This document shows, one piece after another, positions 57,509 through 64,000 of a DNA stretch of 64,000 nucleotides (positions are counted from its first letter, which is position 1; every line of letters starts with the position of its first letter). The stretch is from NCBI GenBank assembly GCA_004335635.1, contig QAXH01000572.1, positions 29,808 to 93,807 of the forward strand, read 5' to 3'. The DNA comes from Chloromonas sp. AAM2. Lineage: Eukaryota; Chlorophyta; Chlorophyceae; Chlamydomonadales; Chlamydomonadaceae. The translations under genes were made by a program, and so were the position numbers. The notes under the pieces are model-generated. The model was not told the DNA's origin and did not search any database. It saw only the letters and a program-made list of their open reading frames with translations.

Positions 57509-59324
57509 TTAGGCATCTTCTGCTGCCATGCTCAGCCTTCTCTCACCTTCCAACTCCCTGTCTCGGTCACTGGGCTTGGACGTTTCCAGCGGCGGGTGCC
57601 GCCCTGGTGCCGCCCCTGCGCTTTTCCCCCAGTCCATCGCCCCGACGAGTGCTGGGTTAGCGTCTGGCGTCCCCGGCTTGGCAGCCGGCACCGACGGCTG
57701 CCGCAAGGTTGCACCGACTAGGCGTGACGGGGAGTCAGGCAGCTGAGCCAACACTCCTTCGCTGAACCGAAGTGTGCCAGGGCCAGCAGTGCTGTGCAAC
57801 GTGTTCTGTGTGTACATTCCAACTAGTGGTTCCAGCTGAACAGCAGCTGTGTTGGTGGATGTGGTTGGAACGCTTGACGAGAGATTGGCGTGGGCGGACG
57901 GCGGAATTGGTTGAAGGCGAGCGTTAATCGGTGCTGGGCCAGCCGCCTGCTGCTGCTGGAGCTGCTGTTGATGCCGGTTGCCAGTTGTGATGCCAGCGTG
58001 AGTGGCTGCTGACTGTGCATACCGGTCTAGTTCCTCCCGTGACATGCCTGTGCCTTGCTTGGCCCGAGCGGGGCCCTGCTTGGACGCCCCGCCTCCGCCT
58101 CGCAAAGTGACCCCACTCTTTGGCGCCATGACCTGAAGTGGGTCGGGCTGTGTGCGGGGAACTGTCTCACGGAAGTCGTTGACCAGCTTGCGGTCGCCGG
58201 ACAGTCTTGCTTCAGTAACCTTGGGTTTATCTGCAAGGTTCAATGCGGTCATGGTGGGTTTGTAGCTAGGGTACAACATGGTTTGAGCAGGATGGAGTTC
58301 TGCGGCAGGCCATGTTGTTGATGGTTGGGTGGCATGCGCAAGGGTTGGGTTCACGTCTCTGTGCGCGTGTGTTCAACAGACTAGTGCATCACGGAACAGG
58401 GGCCATTAATGAGTGCAAGAGCATAGCACAGTGCAATGCCTGCCCACCTTTGCGAGCCATGCTGACTCCCCGCCGCAACTGCTTGCCCGCCGCCGTGTCT
58501 TCCGGCAGTCGCACCGCGAACTGCGGGCCAGCGTGGGCCAGCGCTGGCCCATCGGCTGGGATTTGAGCAAGTGGTACTACCTGCCCCTTGTGGTCATAGC
58601 TGTACTCCTTGCCCTTCAGCTGCTTGGTGATGGCTGTGATTTTCGCTCGCGCTTCCACATCCTTGGTTTCTAGATCGGCAAGGACAGCTAGTTGAGCCCT
58701 GCGGACATCGAGCTCCTCTCGAAGGCGGCTTTCTGCAGCTGCCTGTTCGGGCGTGAGCTGCTTGCGTCGCGCGGTGTGGTGATGTTGCGGGCTGCGCGCT
58801 GCCTGCGGGGCAGCCTCCCGGCCACGAGTGGGTGAAGGGCTTTCGTTGTTGCTAGCCCGGCCAGTGCCTGGGCCATGCCGCTTACTTTCATTACCTCGCA
58901 TGCTAGCTATTCGGCTCACTGACTGTGCTGTTGTTGGGCCCTTGAGGAACTCAGCCAACATGTAGGATTGTTTGGGCTGCTGTGTTTCTGGGATTGCTGC
59001 CCGTAACCAGTTGTCCACGGCACATGGTTCTGGTGCTGGCTCTGGATCCCAGCTGCCATTGACGAGTGAGGTGGAAGTGACGGCTGTGTCGTCCCTTGCC
59101 ATAAATAACATGTCGATCGTAGTCAGGGCTGAGCTTATCGTGGCTTCCACGGCTTGCTCTAGAACTTGCTCTCTAGCATGATATAGGAATGAATTAATGC
59201 TGGTGGCTGCAGCCGCTGCTTCAAGTCGGTCCTGCAACCGGTTGCCCGCGTCCTCAAACTGGGCATCGTACTCCACTGAGTCAAAATCAGCTGCCACTGG
59301 TGCCTCCTTGGCCTTAGAAGCCAT
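57509..59324 (-). CDS. Disordered protein with a C2orf81-like motif (possible cilia-associated protein)
   Basis: Two exons on the minus strand, 58448-59324 and 57509-58356, join in phase (AAAG-GTGGGC donor, ACAGAG acceptor) and give 574 aa. The N-terminus MASKAKEAPVAADFDSVEYD is acidic; a helical segment EQVLEQAVEATISSALTTID follows, then SWDPEPAPEPCAVDNWLRAA-IPE. An acidic/Pro step leading to D.W....(V/I)P after such a helix recalls vertebrate C2orf81 and other ciliary proteins with an EPxPxxIDxWARGxVP motif; the match is from memory and short. A predicted coiled coil (about residues 190-235: EQAAAESRLREELDVRRAQL) carries many charged residues. The second half is low complexity with a Gln run. 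It is divergent from SEN34. Confidence 0.6.
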
Positions 59325-59553
59325 GTCCTCAGTATGTTGTCTTGCTACGCTCTGGTTAATCCGGCCAATGTCGGGAAGCCTACCGCGATTTACCTTGTTT
59401 TAAGCTCATGACGGGGAGCTGCACCACTTAACCACTACGGCAGTAGCGGAAGAGCGCACACTGTGAAGGCCACGTGAATCCCGGCGCCGGCAGTTGGTCG
59501 GGGGTAGTTGATATGCATGCTCCCATGCAGACATCCCAGCAGACCCAGAGCAC
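59325..59553. promoter_or_regulatory. Probable bidirectional promoter, C2orf81-like / SEN34
   Basis: A gap of 229 bases lies between divergent ATGs at 59324 (-) and 59554 (+). A GTGGTTAAGTGG word on the minus strand near 59430 resembles a tRNA A box, but no complete tRNA fits. Confidence 0.4.
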
Positions 59554-62242
59554 ATGTCATCGTGTACAATGATTGACATCGTTCAATCAACAGCTGGAGG
59601 TCCAGGGTACATCTGGGATCCCGAGGGTGAGCTGACATGGACCAACAAACGCAAGACGCCATTCAATGGCATTTCATGCAGGCGGGTTTGATTCTGTTGC
59701 TCTGACTTGGCCATCATGCGTAATTGCACCTGCTCTTACAGGGGCAGTGGACTTCAGGGGCAAACACCGGCTCTTAGGCAGCTTTCTTGGTGGAGTTGCA
59801 AGTGAGTTCAGCTGACACAAGGCTTGTCTGGCATCTGCTCGTGTGTCAACAAGTGATGGGGGGCAGCACATAGCGTGTCTCTGCCGGGCATTGCATTGCA
59901 TTACCTCATGCATGAGCACACAGCATACCGAATCCACATACAGCCAATTCAATTCCAATGCCTGTGCAGATTTTAAAAGCCAGAATGTGGTGGGAGGCTT
60001 GCCCTTGCAAGTGGGCAGTGACGAAATTCACCTGGCAGTTTCGCAAGGTGCGGTTACATTCCCTTGCATACCGTATGTGAGTTCTGCGATGCAAACAAGG
60101 TCTGCAAGTGTTTTGTGGTGCAGTCAATGTCATGGATAGGTTATGCGTCAGATGCTTTGTCCTACTAACACTGCCATCGACAGGGAAGATCTGCTACAAG
60201 AATCGTCATCTACCCTGTCGGGTCCGGATCGCCATGCAGCCACCACGCACTGCACACTTCATGACGAGCAAGGTTTCAGCAGCAATGCTGCATGCATGCA
60301 GTTGGTCTCAAGCACCATGCATTCAGCTGGCCTCATGCACATACTGTTGCGCATGGCAGCCACACCCGTGCATGTTGTCTGTGCAGGGTGGGCGCGCACA
60401 TTGCCTCCATTTCTGCAAGGAGAGCAGGCTTCCCTTGCCCCTGTCCCCACTGAGCCGTCAACTGACAACACTTCAACCCGCCCCACAACCCACCACACCT
60501 CCAAACGGCGGTGGAGTCCCAGCCAGCATGCGGGGCAGCATGCAAACCTGCCAGCATGGCTCGAACAGTACTACCACTACTATAGAGACTCATACCAAGA
60601 GGCGGATGCTGTGGGAGGCTCACAGGACGGCAGGGATCTGGGCCAAAGGTCAACCGAGGCAGATGAGATGCGCAGCCGGCTGAAGAAATCACGCTGGCTG
60701 CGGCTTTACTACCAATGCTACGAGGCAGAGGGTGCGTATGCACGCGAAGCGGGGAAGGAAGGGGGGGATGCTGCTGCACTAATGGTGGCTGGCTGCACAG
60801 GGAATGTGGGGGTTGATGGCGGCGTAACAACAGGAAATGTGGGGTTGCAGCACGGCGCAGCCACAAGGATTGAAGGTGGTGAAGTTGAAATGGTGGCCGA
60901 AGCACAGGGTGAACGCAGCCACATGGGGAGGGAAGCAGAGGCAGCACATCCAGGGCATCATCCCGCGTGTGAAGCTGCTGATGCGGAGATGGAAGATGTG
61001 CGCGTTGAAGGAGCGGGCATGGCACACCAGGGCCCGGCGGCTGCACAACAACCGGACCAGCGCCATGCGGCCCAGCGGTCCGATGCCGCAGCGTTAGAGG
61101 CACACTGTGGAGTTGCATCAACGACGGGCAGAGGAGTAATGGTGGCAGGAGTTGAAGTTGCAACAAAGGCGGGCACATCAGCAGCAGCGATGGCAGGGGT
61201 GGCTGGGATTGAAACTGCAGTAGGCTGTGAGCCCTGGAGAGCAGCTCTGCAGGATGGCGCACAGTATGTGCTGCCAATCCGGCCGGAGCGGCCACACAGT
61301 GGTGATGCAAACACTGGGAATGCAGTTGGTGGTGCCAGTGCTTCTGGCAGCGGTGGCGGGGCAGCACTGAGCGGGCAGCAGAGCGAGTCGAGCGTTGGCA
61401 GGCGGGAGCGGACCCGTCAGGCGGTGTTTGCTGACTTGCATTCCAAGGGGTGAGTTTGGTTGGTTGATTGAACAAGGAGGTCAGTTTGGCTGAGCCGCTG
61501 ACTGGAGATGCACGGTGTAAGGGGCGAGTTGGGTCAATGGATCGTCCCGGTGCAGGCTGGGCCGCCAAGGGGTTGCAGATTTGTGAGTCGGACACACAAC
61601 ACTGCAGGCACAGGTGCTCCCATGGCAGAGGCCGCAAACGGGAGATGCACGTCAGCAGAACCGTGCTGGCAATTGATACAGGTTGTTTTGGCAGTGGTGA
61701 TTAGTAGACAGGTTGGTTGAAGTTGGTTGGGGGCAGGTGTCGCTATATGGGCGCTGGGCCGAGGGGTTTGCAGTGAAACGGATGGGCAACTTCTCTCACA
61801 CTCAAATGAGTTGAGTGGTTGTCAGCTGAGCAATGCATTTCCTGATCGCTTCCAGCAGGGGATGTAACTGGGCAGGGCTTGTACTGCTCAGGACTTGTCT
61901 GTTCAGCCCAAGGCTGTTCAGTATCTAGAAAAGCAAACTGCGCGCAAATGGTGTGCTGGTATGGACTGCAGGTATGCCTTGTCAGCGGGTCCCAAGTTCG
62001 GTGCCGACATGCTGGCCTACCCCGGAGACCCGTGCCTCTTCCATGCTCAGTTCACAGTTCGTTTTTTGGAGCGAGACCAACCGATCAACCCCCTGACACT
62101 CAAGGCAGCAGCCCGCGGGTCACATGCAGCCAGAAAGCACATGCTACTGGCGGCTGCTCCGGATAAGGATGCGGAGCCAGGAACTGGTCCCCTTTACATA
62201 TCTATTGCACCGGAGGCAGGCTTCGGCAAGACAGCACAATGA
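59554..62242 (+). CDS. SEN34: tRNA-splicing endonuclease catalytic subunit SEN34
   Basis: It cuts the 3' splice site of intron-containing pre-tRNAs as one of two catalytic subunits of the SEN complex. Supported exons: 59554-59626, 59742-59801, 59970-60047 (or to 60076), 60387-61449, 61972-62242; the model with 60047 is in phase and gives 514 aa. The N-terminal domain reads HRLLGSFLGGVANFKSQNVV then GGLPLQVGSDEIHLAVSQGA, like TSEN34. The C-terminal nuclease domain reads FADLHSKG-YALSAGPKFGADMLAYPGDP, with the triad Tyr441 (YPGDP), His449 (LFHAQF) and Lys480 (ARKHMLLA). Between them lies a long Ala/Gly/Glu/His-rich linker of about 300 residues in one exon. The family keeps GAVT after the first domain, which favours an exon 3 ending at 60076 (GTGAGT donor) plus a small unplaced exon before 60387. 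Confidence 0.85.
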
Positions 62243-63372
62243 AGCGAGCTAGACTCGGTCACTTTGTGGATTGCTCGAGCAACTGACATGGAGTAGTCAG
62301 TGTGTCGGACGGTACAGTCATGCAATCCATTCTTATACTGCTCAGTGCATTAGTGCCACTGCTGGCCTCGGGGTAGTGATATTGAGCGAGCATGATTTGT
62401 AGACGCTGATGCTTGCTTGATTGCTTGTGCATGTGACTGACACTGAAGTGTGCTATAAAACGTGTAACGCGGATGCTGATAGCGTGCTGAATTATTTGTT
62501 CAAAGTGTTTAGCAGGAAACAGCCATGAGTGTGCTACAGACGGTACTTGCTGAATACAGAGTTGCGTGTATTGAATACATGTGTAGGACTGCTGACAGTC
62601 ATCACAACAACAGTTTGTTTGCTACACAGGTCACAGTGCTCTACTTAACGACGGATTTGGTTCACTTCCTGTTTGCTACTGATGCTGATGAAAGCCGGTC
62701 TAGATGTTGATCAGGACTTGATCTTACACGGTGGTGCAGACCTCTTGCTGCAACTGCTACAATCAATTAGGTTGCCATAGAACTACTCTCAAAGTGGTGT
62801 GTTGATAAGACCACGTGACTGTACAGAAAATAATGTGACTGCTCAAATATGAACAAATGGAGTTTGCACGCATAGAGAGTTCGCACGCAAATGGAAGCAC
62901 CAGATTTGAGTTCATGCTGGTGCAGTAGGCCACCAGTAAAGGGGCACATGCGAACACAGCCAGTGGTAAAAATCAATATGTAGCGCATGCGCCGAGTTTT
63001 GAGTAAGAAGCAGACATCATCATGCAATCCCTGCATGTATGTTCCCAATTAGCTGGCACAGACATCAGGTTGAGACGCCCAACTGCACACAAATCAATGG
63101 TGGTGGCAAAATGGATACGTCATTTCCTGGAAGTTCAGTGGTAGAGTTTGTGCATGTATATACAAAACATGAAATATTCGAATGTAGCGATTGAGCTTAC
63201 TGATCACGCATTTGTCGGCGCGCAAAAATATCTGCTCAGCCAATTTCAACAGATACTAAGCCAACATCAGCAAACTTTCAGTGCGCCTGCTGCTGGCAGC
63301 CGTTTGGTGAAACAACCATGTCCAAAAAATCAATGTATGGAAGGCTGTTTCCCAAAAACAGAATTGTTCGGT
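62243..63372. other. Convergent intergenic region
   Basis: Nothing is recognised apart from a TGTAA at 62463-62467 that may serve SEN34. The stretch is AT-richer than the coding regions. Confidence 0.5.
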
Positions 63373-64000
63373 TTACCACCACTTCTTCATCCACTTCGGG
63401 CATTCCTTCATGCACTTCTTTTCAGTCTCGACGGTAGGCTCGCAGCTTGGGCCAGAGGTCTTACCCTCCCATGAAACCGGCACATCACAGCACATCTGCA
63501 GACACGCATTAGCAATTCTAGGTTAGCGAGCTGATCACAGTACCAGGCGTCACTTCGAGCTGCAACTTCAGAGAGAGGTTGCGTTAAGCAATCAAAACTA
63601 CTGTGCAGTCAGCCCAGCATTAAATTTGGACTAGCAGGGGGCTGCACAGATCATGTGCGGTTGGTCTAGTGTAATATGATAAATGTGTGATGTGTGATGT
63701 GTGACACTAGTGTTAATGGCAGCAGGTCATGGTAACGCTGACTATGCGTCAGATGTGTGTGAAGTGCGATGCTCAAAAATTACTTGTGGATACTACCTGT
63801 ACATGAGATGAAATTCCAACTGCGCTGAACAGGCTACCTAACCTAGCCCACCCCTTTCAGACAGCTATCCAAACCCTTCTGGTATACTCACGTAGCCGGG
63901 CTTGCAGGCGTTCTCAACATAGGTGTTCATCCACTTGCCGTCCTTCTCATTGTACTCCTTCTTGACGGTGTAGCCGCACATGGGGCCGCTGACAGGGGGA
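63373..64000 (-). CDS. 3' end of a Cys-rich, probably secreted protein (partial)
   Basis: Two minus-strand exons: 63892-64000 (continues past the window edge) and 63373-63495, with a GTGAGT donor and TGCAG acceptor in phase 0. The visible protein reads SGPMCGYTVKKEYNEKDGKW, MNTYVENACKPGY, then MCCDVPVSWEGKTSGPSCEP and TVETEKKCMKECPKWMKKWW and a stop. Seven Cys in about 75 residues with many Lys, Trp and Gly suggest an extracellular disulfide-stabilised module. The start is off-window, so a signal peptide cannot be checked, and no named family was recognised. Confidence 0.65.

Noticed and set aside
57532..58321. Plus-strand frames opposite the C2orf81-like exon
   Set aside because: They have no motif or splice structure; the minus-strand frame is continuous and joins in phase to its first exon.
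59390..59450. tRNA-like segment (A-box-like GTGGTTAAGTGG on the minus strand)
   Set aside because: No B box, no seven-base anticodon loop and no acceptor stem could be formed.
60333..61637. 434-codon minus-strand frame
   Set aside because: It is antisense to the long SEN34 linker exon; the + strand frame is fixed by the nuclease domain joined in phase.

Overview
The window reads as nuclear DNA of a green alga (Chlorophyta). Genes are cut into many short exons with GT-AG introns and TGCAG-type acceptors, coding third positions are GC-rich, and the recognisable proteins are plant/algal or pan-eukaryotic. No bacterial, organellar, CRISPR or viral genes were seen. All gene models are my own conceptual splicing, checked by reading-frame phase across each junction and by remembered family sequence; no search was run.

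Layout. 1-4144: no firm gene, one weak ORF and one dispersed repeat. 4145-18066 (+): a 28-exon USP7/UBP12-type deubiquitinase. 19504-20839 (-): mitochondrial ribosomal protein uS17m. 21323-27292 (+): a long fibronectin-III, tail-anchored protein like FNDC3. 27293-31708: gene-poor, with an inverted-repeat element. 31709-32101 (-): cytosolic ribosomal protein S15a (uS8). 32302-34337 (+): a G-patch protein. 37073-39166 (-): a secreted protein with two SnoaL-like domains. 39309-39802 (+): a small secreted Gln/Pro-repeat protein. 41381-42756 (+): a GYF-like domain protein, possibly TIC56-like. 43605-45479 (+): a cyclin-box protein. 46614-56398 (+): a 22-exon LMBR1/LMBD2-type membrane protein. 57509-59324 (-): a disordered protein with a motif recalling cilia-associated C2orf81. 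59554-62242 (+): tRNA-splicing endonuclease subunit SEN34. 63373-64000 (-): the 3' end of a Cys-rich protein running off the window.

Architecture. Four head-to-head pairs (uS17m/FNDC3-like, S15a/G-patch, SnoaL/small secreted protein, C2orf81-like/SEN34) share upstream gaps of about 140-480 bp, so bidirectional promoters are likely. Most wider gaps, above all those between converging genes, hold repeats. A dispersed SINE-like family occurs at least six times on both strands. Introns carry many minisatellites, including a telomere-like tract lying directly against a splice acceptor.

The genes do not form one pathway. They are mainly housekeeping functions (ubiquitin removal, two ribosomes, tRNA splicing, RNA processing, cell-cycle or transcription cyclin, membrane receptor-like protein) plus three secreted or Cys-rich proteins of unknown role, which are the least described part of the window.
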